NCBI GenBank assembly: GCA_010405405.1
Contig: MU004236.1
Location: forward strand, 1,494,070-1,558,069
Reading direction: 5' to 3'
Source: Microthyrium microscopicum
Taxonomy: Eukaryota > Ascomycota > Dothideomycetes > Microthyriales > Microthyriaceae
DNA length: 64,000 nucleotides
The notes under the pieces were generated by a model. It worked only from the letters and a program-made list of their open reading frames with translations. It was not told where the DNA came from and did no database searches. Shown here piece by piece: positions 36,801 through 48,582 of this stretch (position 1 is its first letter; each line of letters starts with the position of its first letter). Both the position numbers and the translations under genes were made by a program.

Positions 36801-39800
36801 ACGTCAATGTTGAGGCTCGCAAGCACATCTTCAGCGAATAGACCGGAATGGTTGGATAGGCCTCTCAGGCCGTGGAACACTTCGTGGGATGGCGATGCCT
36901 TGGAGACCATCGATAGGTGTATATCTTCCCACACGCAAGATTGATGGAGCTTGGCAAGGCGCTCTGCTACTTCGACATATATGTCTGCCAGGTTGACAGT
37001 GGCGAATAAATTTGTCGAGCTTGAGCGATGGTTGTATGTCTGGTACTGGAAGGTCGAGGAGAGGCTATCAGCAAGAATTTTGACAGCCAGTAAAGCTTTG
37101 ACATAATCGGTGCCTTTATCAAGAGCCGATACAGTCGCATTGCTTTTGCCGTTTTCTTCCAGGCTCTGTTCATCTGGATTGGTAAAGGGAGAAAAGAATG
37201 CCTGTTGTGAGCTGCTCTCAATGAGTGGCTCCAAAACACGTAGAGCATCCAACAATCGGTGTAGAATCGCCGGGATGACCAAATATGGCCGCTCATCAAT
37301 CAAGACACCGACCAGTTTGTCCATAGCTCTACTTGGTAGCGACGGATGATGCCACGTTGAAGTCATGGACAAGACCGGAGAAGTAATCAAATCAAGGACG
37401 ATTTCAACTCCACCTCGATCAATCAATGATTTCCGACTTACTGTATTGGAGCAAAATCCAGAAAGAAATTTGACTACCTGACCGATCATTTTGGCACCTA
37501 TTGGGGAAGCACTGTTGGCTACCATATCTTCAACCGTGAGATACAGCTCGTTGTCATGGTCACCAACCTCTTGAGCATCCGACATGGCGATATCGCCGTT
37601 GGATTCAGAAGCTGGGTTTCTCGAATCTCCGTTTACGAGTGGAGACGGGTCGATACCGGTGCTAATGCGACCTTTCAGTGCATGTCTTCCGCCAGAAATA
37701 GAAAACGTAGGCTTGTCAGACTTCTCTGGATCTTGAATAAACAGGGCGACACCAGTGCCATAGGAGACAGCTTCATTTTTGCATCGATCAACCACTCGCT
37801 TGACCATTTGGACAATAGCACGGGTAATTGGGCCCTTGAGACCGGATTGACCAGGATGATGCCTAACGAGCTCGTCGAAAGCGCTTCCAAGCCCAGTGGC
37901 AATTTCGGATTGGGAATGTGGCTCATAGGTTTCCATTGCTTGAAGATGTGCTGGGCTTTCGAACACAGTCAAAAAGTTTTGAAAAGGCTCCTCATTTTGA
38001 AAGTATTTGAGACCAGCTTCATTTAAACAGAGCGCGCTAATTGCAGCAGGAATTGCTTGCATAGCTTCTGACGCTGGTAAAATCTTGTTCTGGCGCTTCT
38101 TCAGCCATTCATCCACGTTCTGATGGCCCTTAGTGTAGACAGGAAGTTCAATGGGATCATCCAAGAGCTCACAAAACGTGGAATTCAACTTGGATTCTGA
38201 GACGACGGAATAGCTTGTTGGTTCGTTGTTGAGAAAGTTGCTCATAAAATTGATTGCGCCACTCCAGACAGCAGATCCGAAGCATGCGGGAAGCGATAGA
38301 ATCCGGTTCAAGGCGTCCACGAACGGCTTGGAATCGAATAAGACTCGAATGTGTCTGCTGAAAGGGCCATTGGCGTGTCCTGTTATTCTATTCAAGAATT
38401 TCAGACCGAGCTTGAGGGTGGATTGCTGATAGAATGGGATCTGATATTCAGCGATACGGCTCTTATACTGCTCTGGAATTCCTTGTCCTCGGTCAAGCTT
38501 GTCAAGTGCCTCTTGTGCAGTGAATGCTACCAGTTCAGCAATAACTTCTAAGCCATTGGAAGATACATAGGCGCCGAATGCAGCGTTGACAGACTGAAGA
38601 AAGCTATCCAGGAATTGAATAATCTTGCTGTGTGTTCGGAATGCTTTTGTGGTACGAAGGCGAAGTACGTCGTTCAAGATTTCAAGAATTCCAGCGGCGT
38701 GTAGGTTCTCAGCGGCTCGAGATGCAGCGCTAGGAATTGTTTTGAGGACATCGAATAGTACGTTTCGCCATTCTTCCTCAACAAAATCAATCTCTGGATT
38801 TCCGTCTTCATTGAGTTCCTCCGAGGTCTTCAGCTGAGATATCGCTTTCCGCACGACGAAAAAGAGGATGCCGTGGTTGACGTTGGCACTCAAGGCAGAG
38901 TAAACCTCGCTGTTTATGTGTTTTTGACAACAAAGAGCTTCAATAGCCATCAAGGCAAAAGTTTGAACCTCCATCGGAACTTGGAGTCCACTTGACTCCG
39001 GAGGTTGAAGCAATTCAGACAATTGCTGCGGCAATTGAAACTGACGAGGCTCTTCTGACATCGGCAGCGCAACCTTCTGCTGGAAAGTACTATCACTTTG
39101 AACAAATGCTAGATTGGCGATAGCAAGGAAGCGTATGCCAACCAAAGCTGCGCGCGAGTCTGCAATTTTCATAGCTTTTGCTATCCGTAAACGATGCAGG
39201 AAATCGAATAGCGAGTCCTTGGGAATATCATCTGTATAACGTGCCAAAATGTCTTCCAAAGGGCTCTCCAATTCAGATGAGGAAACGTGGATATCTTTAG
39301 AACTGTTGGAAGAATCAGATGTCTCGGAGTCCTTTGAGGCAGGTCCATTAGACCGACCAGTGGATGGACTACTAGTCAACACTGGAGAGGCTGGGGCTGT
39401 GGCGTGTTGGTCTTGTTGGCCTTCAGTAGGTACTTTGGGGCACGTGTAGACCACCGAAACCCAATGCTGACTTATTGAGTTGTCATCGTCACGACATTGG
39501 AGAAACGACACGATGTCTGAAGGGTGAATTGAGGTATTCGTGGCGGTTTCCAAGCCAGTGTCCTTTTCTTTGTTTTTTCCATTGCTGTCGGTAAGTGCAC
39601 GAGATGGTGATGGCTTAGGGAAAGGAAGAGCGAGCTTCAAAAGATTGTCCAGGTTCAGATCATATTGCTCCTTATGCATCGAGGGAAGAGCCCCACTACC
39701 TGCCATCTTAACTCGAGTGCTGTGAAATCTTTTAGCGACCCGAAAGCATAGTTTGAGTGTTATTTCAAGGAGTGATAGAGAGGTAGTGCTGAGGAAAGCG

Positions 39801-40294
39801 TTCAGCCGATCGGTGCTGCGATATAGACTACGATTTGAGCAGTTCTCGAGAAGGAGCATTGTGAATTGCATGATAGACTCGATGAATTGGCGATCGCCGT
39901 CATCTTGGAATCCGAGTTTATCAAGCGCTGCTTCGCGTTCCTCTATGGACTCGATGTCTTTGCTGTGGTCAAGGAGGATAGCACGATCGAAAGGAGTTGA
40001 CTGTACCCCACTTTGAAGTCCATAATGTTGAATACAATGATCCAAAATCTCATCAAAGTAGTTGAGAAGCTTAACAAAGCTCCAGATATCACCGCGCGGG
40101 AATGGCCATTCTCGAGGGAAGGATTTGAGATGCTGCGGAAGCTGTCGCCATGGCAAGACTTTTGCCTTTTCTATGAAATCATTTTGGTAAGGAGACTATT
40201 GACAACATTAGTTTACCACATGCCATAAGAATACGAAAAATTGGATGACACATACCGGATCTAGACGTGAAGCCGTCCGCGAAATCTTCCCCAT
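27826..40294 (-). CDS. TOM1: TOM1/HUWE1-type giant HECT E3 ubiquitin ligase
   Basis: Five exons (40294-40256, 40195-32467, 32416-31869, 31648-28318, 28262-27826) close in phase to 4027 residues. The start [10 protein letters not shown] and the following [18 protein letters not shown] fit the fungal Tom1 N-terminus. The long N-terminal half is the helical DUF908/DUF913 array. An acidic stretch ([20 protein letters not shown] and more) precedes a Glu/Lys coiled coil. Three LP-containing ubiquitin-binding-like motifs follow ([35 protein letters not shown]). The C-terminal HECT domain shows [20 protein letters not shown] and the active-site loop [16 protein letters not shown]; the catalytic Cys is about residue 3994. 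Such ligases ubiquitinate excess histones, ribosomal proteins and Cdc6-like substrates. Intron 3 (220 bp) is four times the size of the others and repeat-bearing. Confidence 0.95.
31697..31817. repeat. Degenerate short repeat inside a TOM1 intron
   Basis: Within the 220-bp intron 31649-31868, the plus strand repeats GGCAGCCATCGCAT and GGCAGCCACCGCAT (about 31727 and 31798). Between them lie related words such as CATAGCATTCGATTGG and GGAGCCATCGGACG. It resembles the tandem repeat at 8063-8190. Confidence 0.5.
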
Positions 40295-41885
40295 TGCGGC
40301 ACGTCCCTCAGGGAAGGACAGCCCTCCCCAGGCTCTTGAATGAGGCTACGAATTATAGAAGTTCAACTCGAGCTATCGGTAGCGTTCCTCGGCTAGTGAT
40401 GAGAAATTATTGCAGAGTAGCAAGTCCAGGCCCCAAGGCTGAGATGCGCGGGCTGCTGTATGTCGAGCTTGTGCGATGGTGAAAGTTTGCGGAGTGGAGC
40501 GGTCGAGCAGAACAGCGCAACGACAGCGTCCGTTTGGAAGTTGAAGGAGAAGCTGATGGTACAGACTCTACAGAGAGGAAATTGAATATTGGTTCAAGTG
40601 TGGTAAAAGCTTCGCGTGCAGACGGAGCTCTGATGCCAGAAACTTGAAGCAACGGGTGGACCAGGGTGTAAAAGCTTGGGTGACGATGGTGGGCGGTTGG
40701 TAGTACGAATCAACGTAGATGGAGATGCGGGGAGGAAAAGGGTACGGCGAGAGGATTATTGGGGATGGTGATGGTGTGAGAAAGAGAAGTTTGGGATTGG
40801 TGACGGAGGATTAGCTTAGTAGCGGTTCAGTAGCAATAGGTAGCGGCCATCGTCAGTCTGTGAACAAGTGGAAGGCGTTAAGCGCTTATGCCATCGATGC
40901 CAAAGGCAATTGCGTTGGGTGACTTGCTTTTTCGCGTTTGTTGACCAATCACATATCACTGGCGGCTAATCGATCACGTGCAGATTCACAAGGCTGAAGA
41001 TCTTGAAGAAACACTTCCAAAACTTTTGCTCTTCTCCGACTCCAAGCATCTGCGGAGTACACGCCGCAAACAGCCCAGCACAATCAAGCGTCATTTGATG
41101 TGTAGTCAGAGAGAGCAAGTGAACATCCATCTAGTCTAATACTTGCTGTTTGACTGCGAGCTCCTGCCAAACTTCGAATATCAAACTAGCAAGCGCTTTC
41201 CCAGACTTGTCACCACCGCTTTTCTCACAGTTGACGCCTTGATGACTGAAGCACATTGAGAGCGTTAACATGTTATGTCAGGCCGATCCAGGAGTGCGTC
41301 CGTCTAATTGGCAAGTTTACCACGTCAGCCTCATAATACGCATGTCAGGTTGTAAGGCATTTCTGCAGGTGTAGTATATGTATCGTGACATTGGACGGTA
41401 ATGTTCGGTCACAGAGAGTTGAGCCTATTCTCAACGTGAAAAGGGTATCAAGGAATATCTGACTGGTCTCCTTCCCCGTCCATGGCTTGTACCATATCGT
41501 TGTCCAAAGCCCAAGACTTCCGTTTCCCGAAGGAGATTGAAGTTTATGAAATATAATTAGATAAATATACATGACCAACATCAATCTGCATATGAGGTTG
41601 ACTTTAGTAATGTAGCAAGATAACAAGAAGCAGTTTGCCGATTGACGGTGAGTTTCTTCGCCTCTCGCGCACCTTACCGTAACGTCTTGTACTCGTGTCA
41701 TTATGACAGTTATGTTGAAGGCAAAGACTAGAGCCCACGAAAGTCGACGTTATCACGACTCGAATCTCCACCTTTTCTAGCCGGACGTTGAAATACTTAA
41801 ATGATCCACAGTGCTAGCATTTCAAAGTTTAAGATAATATAAATACTTTTTGCAATTTCATCTTTGATTTGTCCAATATTTCCAA
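40295..41885. other. Upstream region of the TOM1-like gene
   Basis: About 1.6 kb without a supported gene. The first 600 bp are probably promoter and leader of the minus-strand ligase. Open frames at 40267-40652 and 41345-41701 lack family features. Confidence 0.5.
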
Positions 41886-42118
41886 GGTACACCCGGATTC
41901 GAAAAGTGATGGTCGCCCAGACACACCCCTCCCTTATTGTTTTTCAGGAAGTCTATCAAATTCAACCAATTACAGCTTGGTCATCCACAAAAAGTTAGTA
42001 TCTGGAACGCTAAATCAGCTGAAATGTAGGCGATTTTAGCCATGATTGGTCAATCTGTATAAAGATTAGGATACATGGGGCGGGTCAGCGACCATCACTT
42101 TTCGAATCAGGGTGTACC
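41886..42118. mobile_element. MITE with 31-bp inverted repeats and TA duplication
   Basis: The left arm, 41886-41916 (starting GGTACACCC), matches the reverse complement of 42088-42118 with one mismatch. With TA as target duplication (41888-41889 and 42115-42116), the element proper is 41890-42114, 225 bp, with ends CACCC and GGGTG. The interior is AT-rich and non-coding. It fits a Tc1/mariner-type non-autonomous element, unrelated in sequence to the one at 3591-3789. Confidence 0.85.
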
Positions 42119-42140
42119 ACCACGGTAGTCGACCTCTCGA

Positions 42141-42345
42141 GGGACAATAAGTGAGCCGTTTCGACGACCACTCCCATCGATTGCGATCTTAAATAGCGAT
42201 TACTTGAATTCCCATCAGCGTCGTAAAATTTATATCGAATTATCCAAGACCAAGGTAATCAAAGCAATCACTCTTTAAAAAGTGTTATGGCAAGCCATCG
42301 CAATCGATGGGCGTAGTTGTTGAAACGGCTCACTTATTTTGTCCA
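42141..42345. mobile_element. Second inverted-repeat element, about 205 bp
   Basis: The left arm 42142-42187 (GGACAATAAGTGAGCCG and onwards, to ATCGATTGCGAT) pairs with the reverse complement of 42297-42344. There are about five differences, mostly transitions, plus a 2-base indel near the tip. The centre is AT-rich and non-coding. No clear target duplication is visible. It lies only about 25 bp from the preceding MITE. Confidence 0.75.
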
Positions 42346-43692
42346 CGCAGAGTTCGAGGTGGGACCTTTATTACCGCCTACTACGGTATTAAAAACTTTC
42401 CTGACCCACCCAACCAAAATGAACCCACTTCTCCGCAATCAACCTTCAATGCTTCATGCACAAAATTGCTCCTAGCATGGCCTATGAGATAACGCGGGAA
42501 ATGTCAGCGACCTAGCCATTGAGACCAATTTCTCCAGCCTTGATAAGAATTCGTGCCAAGTTCCATAAGCCACATACCTCCTTGTCTTTGCACCAGCTCT
42601 ATTCCACGGGCAGTTGAGACTGGGAATTGGTGATCCAGGGCGCAAAAGTGCGAGGTTGGTGGAACTTTTGAAATCTGAACAACCTGTAAGTACTTGTATC
42701 CACGGCTTTTTGAGGTACTGTCAAGCGACCGAAACACTGGTGTTGTATGCACTCCCTACTAGCCTAAAGTAAGGCGGCCACTTCCCCGGACTCAGGAACC
42801 GACAACGCTTTTACTGTTGAAATATGCATCAACCGGCCAACCAGTACTAACTACCTACTGTACACTAACCCCTACTATCCCTAATTTCCAGCAAGTTTTG
42901 GAAACTTCAGGCCAGGACTTGATTACACTTTCGTGGATGCCGTAGAGTGCGTTTCTTTAGAAAGGTGAGTGGTAGCTGATCGTATTACAACCTGACATTC
43001 TGAAAGATAGACTGACAGACCATCAGGTAGACTAACGAGAGTCGCTACCGTTGTTTTTCTAATCTTGTACTTATTTGTAAGCGTACCTGGCAAGGTCTCC
43101 AGCCTTGGCCCACAGGGGAAGACAAACTTGTTCTAGAGACGACTTAAACCTCAACCCAACAGTCCCAACTGTACAATGAGCGTTCTAGAAAGGTTGCTTT
43201 ACCCTGGCCTTGGGAGGCCGCTAATGCACGTGGAGGCTTTAGAAACCGCTCAGCGAGCTGTGCGGCCATGACTCTTACTACATAGTAGAACTTGACAGGT
43301 TTGGCAGGTTTTACGATGGATAGGATAGCATGTCTAGGTAGAGCACAAGAATGCGCCCATCATCGTCGCATTAGAGTTGATCAGCGTTGATTCAAACGCC
43401 TCCGATAAGGCTGTTCTTTAGCAAGCGGCTCAGCGACATTGCTTCGGAAAGAGCTGGATGATAACCGCGAGCAACCATAAGTCTGAGTTGCGTGACGCCA
43501 GCGAGTCAGGACGACTCCAAGCTTTACCGACTAAGACTTTGTGGCGTTTCTCCGCAGTCAAATGCACCCTTCTTAATCATGCGAATTTCTTCGCTTTTCT
43601 TCTGCTTGTTACCTGGCTACTAAACTGTCAAACTGTCTACACAACTTCAACACGTCTGTTGACAGGCATGCTCGCCGGTTCCAGTCTCAGTC
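42346..43692. other. Intergenic, upstream of the rhodopsin-domain gene
   Basis: About 1.3 kb without a supported gene. A minus-strand open frame at 42504-42752 and a plus-strand one at 43458-43748 have no family features. The latter overlaps the start of the next gene in another frame. Confidence 0.5.
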
Positions 43693-45490
43693 ATGGTTTT
43701 TACTCTGCCGCTCAATGTCATCGCCAACTGGCCAAAACCCAACTATGACAATCCTGTCACTAGAAGTCATTTCGAGCTATGGTTCTTGCCTGGCATCTTT
43801 CTCTTTGCGGCAACCACATGTGTATTCGCTAGGCTCTGGGTCAGAGTATACGTGCGGCGATGGTTTGGTGTTGATGATTTGTGTATTCTCATTGCATTTG
43901 TAAGTCCAATTGAAAAGGACTGTCAACGTCTCTAACCATGCGAAGCTTTGCACAGTGGGCGTTTCTGCACTGGTTGGCATTGGAAATAGTCGAGAGGGAT
44001 GGGATAGGCATATATGGGATGTAAAGTTCACCCTTTTTTCGCGTAAGTTCCAGATCACAGCACGTTCAACCTTACCTTCGATGATCTAATGCTCTCTCAG
44101 CCTCTTTAAGAATTCTTTATTGGACTCGGATTTTTTGGGGACAGGCAGCTTCATTCACTCGGTTCTCGGTCATTTGCCTCTATTATCGACTCATCAAGGC
44201 GTGCGAGGCCCCACGCCATTTTTTCTGGATAATGCATGTAGCAACCTTTTTGAACGTTGCCATATGGCTTAATTTCCTTTTCACTGGAATCTTTCCTTGC
44301 TAGTAAGTATTTCTAAACTCGCCAACTGCCCTTGCGCTAATCATTCAAAGCCCAATCAATGCGTACTGGACATGGCCCGCAAACACAAAAGCATACTGTA
44401 TCAACGACGGCACTTCCATGCAAGCTGCTGGTGTGCTCAATACTTTTGCCGAGTTTATCCTAGCAATATTGCCCGTTTTTGCAGTTTTCCGATTAAGGGT
44501 CCAGAAAAAGCAACGTTGGGCCATCATTGCTCTTCTCTCCATGGGCTATATAGTTGTTATTGCGGGATGCTGCCGGACATATTTCATATGGAGAGTACTC
44601 GAAAGCAACGATCTGACTTGGTACTCAGGGCCGCAGTGGATTTGCTCTGAGATTGAAAACGACTTGGCTCTAGTCGGTTCTTCCCCCTGTCATTTCAATT
44701 GATTGAAACTAACCAACTGCACTAGATCGTTGCCTGTGCAGTGCCTTTAAAGCCCGCCTTCGGTCGCACGCTTCGACACTTCAACATAACTAAAGTTGTT
44801 GATATCGAGAGCAAGGAAAGCGGAAGCGACACGTTAACCTCATACACCAATCACAAGGCAGACGCCCGAGAAATACTCGACTGGGAAGCCTCGATGAGGA
44901 TTGTTGATCTGGAAGGCATCGCCGACGATGGCCTGGGCTATACAGTTACCATCACTGGCCCACTAACACCACGACCCGGCGAAAAACCTCTGAGCTGGTT
45001 TCAACGCTCATTACTGAGCAAAGCATTCTCCCGAAGAGAAAGTACTCAAAGTGCTACATCATCAGAACCTACGCCAGTGATATCCATTCCACAGAAAACC
45101 GAGTTAGCTATTCGCGAGAGCTGGCGCGGGTCGCATGACCGGACAGACCGCTGGGGATCCATAACCAGCAATACAAGTGGGAGCATTATGGATCTGAATA
45201 CCTCATTAGACCAATTCCAGTTCTCCTCGGAACGTCCAGAGAGCAAGGCTACTGTGCCAGCGGACACTGTTGGATTTAACGGTACATTACACAACGAAGA
45301 TTTAAAGGGACCAGCTCTCGCCCTAAGCCGCTCCAGTCACAGTTCTGTTCCAGAGAAAGCCACTGAAATCCTAGGCATGAATTCGATACCAGAAGACCAA
45401 CCAACCGAAGATGTATACGAAATGTCTCCAGTTCCTTCCAGAGCACGATTCACCCTCGTGAACAAGTTATTAGGAAGAAGCTCACAATAG
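43693..45490 (+). CDS. Rhodopsin-domain (PTH11-like) integral membrane protein
   Basis: Five exons (43693-43899, 43946-44042, 44101-44302, 44351-44672, 44726-45490) give 530 residues. Seven hydrophobic spans are visible in the first 290 residues, for example LWFLPGIFLFAATTCVFARL, VATFLNVAIWLNFLFTGIF and WAIIALLSMGYIVVIAGCC. The pattern RRWFGVDDLCILIAF after the first span and the terminal ALIVACAVPLKPAFG fit the fungal rhodopsin-like domain formerly grouped with PTH11. The C-terminal 240 residues are cytoplasmic, Ser/Thr-rich and disordered. It probably lies in the plasma membrane; ligand and signalling role are unknown. No N-terminal CFEM domain is present. A second, diverged member starts at 63076. 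Confidence 0.85.
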
Positions 45491-45917
45491 CTCTGTATTT
45501 TACGGCCTTATGAATATTGATACCCATTGAGAGTCTACCAAGATCCTTGATAATGTCGAATAAACGATCAGTTTCCATCTTTGTCAATTCTGATTCAGTG
45601 CAGGTTGCTATTGCCGCTTTGCATTTGAACAGATCAAATAATGCAGCTACTCAGAACAGCATCCGTAAAGACAGGTGCATACACCCGTAGTGATATGACG
45701 TTATTCATCATTTTATTAGTCGTCCCATCATAAAGCTGGCTGCCTAGATGCCCCAGAAAAGCGTCTATCGTCTGCAGTACAGGTGCAGCTGCATCTGCTC
45801 TCCACGCGTGCAGAGCTTAAAACACCCACATGGTGAATGAAACGCGGCCAACTCACGTCCCATTTGCCCGTTCAAAGGGACTCCCAGAAGTTTTCATAAA
45901 TTGCCAGTCGCGTCTCC
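45491..45917. other. Intergenic, convergent ends
   Basis: About 430 bp between the convergent rhodopsin-domain and BLOC-1-type genes. Nothing supported is seen. Confidence 0.5.
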
Positions 45918-46604
45918 TCACTCAGGCCTCGCATTGTTGCCCACTCCCTGAACAGGTGCATTCGTCCCACTGGCTAGCCCTTCATCAGGCGACCCATCCA
46001 CTAACCGCATCGTCTCCTCCAACACCAACAGATCTCGTTCCAATACCTCGGCCCAATTCTGCACATCTCCGAGCTCCTTGAGCTTCTTGACAGACGAATC
46101 CATCTCCTTCTGCCAGCGACCGCTCTGCTTGGCCAGCGCGGCCGTTTGCGCGCGCAGTGTCTTCTCTTGCTCCGCTAAAGCTCCTGCATTGCTGTGGATG
46201 TCACTAGCGCGTGCTTGTAAGTCGCTGTCGATATGGGCACCGACGGATGCAAGAGTCGCGGTGACGGCGGCACGGGCTTCGGTGAGTGATTGCTCGTTAG
46301 TTTGGACGCTGGTCGGCGGAGAGGAGCTGGATGGGTTTGGCGAAGTGGACGTTAGCTGGGAGGGTGTGGTGGAGGATGAAGAGGGCGCCGGCGGTGCTGC
46401 GGTGAGCTGGGTGCTTTGGCTTGACTCTCCAGAAGAAGCATTTAACTGCTCGGGTACTGATGCTTGTGTCATTCTGGCTAGTGATCGAGAGGCTCTGATC
46501 AAGTCTAGTGAAGTGGTTAGAGCAGTTGAAAGCGGACGGAGCTTCGATGTTAGAGCTACTCCACTACTCCGCGAGCAGAGTAGTTTATTACCAGGATTGT
46601 GCAT
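45918..46604 (-). CDS. BLOC-1 subunit 1 / GCN5L1 family protein
   Basis: Single exon of 228 residues from the first ATG, or 184 from a second in-frame ATG at 46472. The C-terminal half matches the GCN5L1/BLOC1S1 pattern: an Ala-rich helix (ARAAVTATLASVGAHIDSDL), then EKTLRAQTAALAKQSGRW, KKLKELGDVQNWAEVLERDL and a final VLEETMRLV. In that family this helical segment packs into the BLOC-1/BORC complexes that position lysosomes or endosomes. A Ser/Thr/Pro-rich linker precedes it. The extra 44 residues of the long form are rich in Arg, Ser and Leu with a single acid, resembling a mitochondrial targeting sequence. Animal GCN5L1 also has a mitochondrial role. Which start is used is unknown. Confidence 0.78.
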   Translation of the reverse strand: MHNPGNKLLCSRSSGVALTSKLRPLSTALTTSLDLIRASRSLARMTQASVPEQLNASSGESSQSTQLTAAPPAPSSSSTTPSQLTSTSPNPSSSSPPTSVQTNEQSLTEARAAVTATLASVGAHIDSDLQARASDIHSNAGALAEQEKTLRAQTAALAKQSGRWQKEMDSSVKKLKELGDVQNWAEVLERDLLVLEETMRLVDGSPDEGLASGTNAPVQGVGNNARPE

Positions 46605-47288
46605 AGTTGCAGTTTAGTCCAATAAGAACTCGCAAGGCTGAAGACTTCTACAAGGCTGAGGACTACTTCCTATCCGTTAGCCTTGATGCAATCTAGTGAC
46701 CTCAACGAGTATTGACCTACATTATCATTCTCAGAAAGAGGGCGGCGCAGTAAGATATATGTACTAGCGTTGATAATAGCAATAAACAATGTTTCGAAAC
46801 AGCGCCAGGTTATGGCCCTGTACTCGTGGTTCGCCCTGGCTCGGACGACAAGTTGTTGATTAAGCTTTCTCATTTACGTTGATTAAATTATCCCACGAAA
46901 GTCAAATATGGCTTGTCTATGTAAGTGGCTTTGATTGTTGAGACCACTTTTACGACTTCTTTTTAGGTGCTTTCTTGTGCCACTACTATATTCTCCAATT
47001 GGCTTCGTGCAATAGAGCCGTTCGTCTCGATTTAGACCAACGTATCGTTACACCAAAGCGGCGCATTCAGGAAGGTGTTCCTCTAGGAGCTTCAGAACCA
47101 TGGAAGCCGAGTGAGCATGTGCAGGTCATTCTGGGGTACCTTACAAGCCTAGCACTCCAAAGATCCGTTATCAGACCCCAGGGTCCGGAGGAAAATAACT
47201 ACACCACTGAATTTGCTCGATACCAAAACTTTCCAGATCACAGCAACCTCACCATATTGGGAGAGAGGTGATCTGGATAGAAGCAGCC
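46605..47288. other. Intergenic between divergent genes
   Basis: About 680 bp shared upstream of the BLOC-1-type gene and the four-span membrane protein. The open frame at 46975-47271 lacks any recognisable feature. Confidence 0.5.
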
Positions 47289-48138
47289 ATGCACCAAACC
47301 AAATGGCAATTCTGTACGTAGTCTGGATGTGTCGTATTTGAGGTCTTCTAATAGATTCACTAGTTCGCGTGTCCGTAATCCTACTTCTTTACGCCGCCGT
47401 ATGCTTTTTCAGTGTTGTCTTGCTCAGCAATGCTGTCAATCTAGGCGATTTCAATAAGAGCTTTCATAAAAGCATCACTTCTCCCGAAGTTCTTAAGCTT
47501 ATGGAAGACATCACAATTCAGATGGATCCTATCCATCTGGGGCTGGCAACTTCGATAGTTGGAATGGCTGTCGCAGCAATTGGCATGATAGATACATTCT
47601 GGAGCTTCAAGGCTGTCTCTGGGGTACGAATTATGTTCATATGTCGACTTCAATCCACTGACTTATGAGACTAGCCAACCCGCATCACATGGGTTCTGAT
47701 ACGTACGGTCGTTCTACTCTCATTTTCGGGCATATCAGTCGCATTGGCCGTATGGACTGCTCTTCTTCACTACAACAGCCACTTGACCACAGGTAGGCAA
47801 ACAGTCGCTGCTAGGAAATCAGTCATAACTTTTTGCCTAACTGTTATGCAGAAGACATTCTAAAGCGACCGTCCAATCCAATCGATATGGAGAACGTAGT
47901 GTGTCTGCTCAAGAACGTAGATCCTACGTTCTCCGATCCTGCAACCACAAAGTCCTTGGAAAAGCATTGCGAATATGCAACGGCAATGCGATGGTGCTCA
48001 ATACCATTGGGAGGAATGTCTCTGCTTCTTCTGATCTTGGGCTTCCAGATGCAGAAATTGTCGCAGCCTGCACCAGCTGACAACTCCCACGAATTAACCA
48101 ACTGGAAGAGACTCTCTTCTCGGGTTTCCCGACGATGA
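47289..48138 (+). CDS. Small four-span membrane protein, unknown function
   Basis: Four exons (47289-47313, 47355-47623, 47675-47792, 47852-48138) close in phase to 232 residues. The first exon is only 25 bp. Four hydrophobic spans are visible: VSVILLLYAAVCFFSVVLL, LATSIVGMAVAAIGMI, TVVLLSFSGISVALAVWTAL and IPLGGMSLLLLILGFQM. The loop between spans 3 and 4 is about 55 residues with two Cys that could pair. The C-terminal tail is short and basic. The layout resembles MARVEL-like or other small tetraspan proteins of fungi, but I do not recognise the family. It is supported by consistent splice sites and membrane topology rather than homology. Confidence 0.7.
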
Positions 48139-48582
48139 TCATGATCATATTCGACTGTACGGAGTTTTGAAGGATACCGAATCGTGTTTACTGATATACA
48201 AACCTTATTTATACCCTTCCAGAAAGCAAAAGCCTATTCAAATATGATGACTCGGTAGATATTTCTATGTCGTCCGACAAAAATCACAATACTTAGCATA
48301 TTGCTGCGGGTTTTGAACATCTGGCACCATTGTGAGTTTCCAGAAAGACGGGTTATGGTAAAATTGTGGATTAATCACGTTGAACAGCAACATGGCATAC
48401 ATGAGGAGGGATATTGTTATGAACAGGAACGGCATTCTATCTCATCGACTGCTTTTGTCCCGCTACTTGCTGTAGACGTTGTGGTTGGCGCCCAACAAGT
48501 GCCCACAAACCGGACAACTCAGGTTTTCATCACCAGCATTCCCTTAAAATGACCGCATAACTCATGCGGACAGAATCGCGAA
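48139..48582. other. Convergent 3' intergenic region
   Basis: About 440 bp between the four-span protein gene and the first Myb-like gene. The open frame 48301-48552 is unsupported. Confidence 0.5.
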
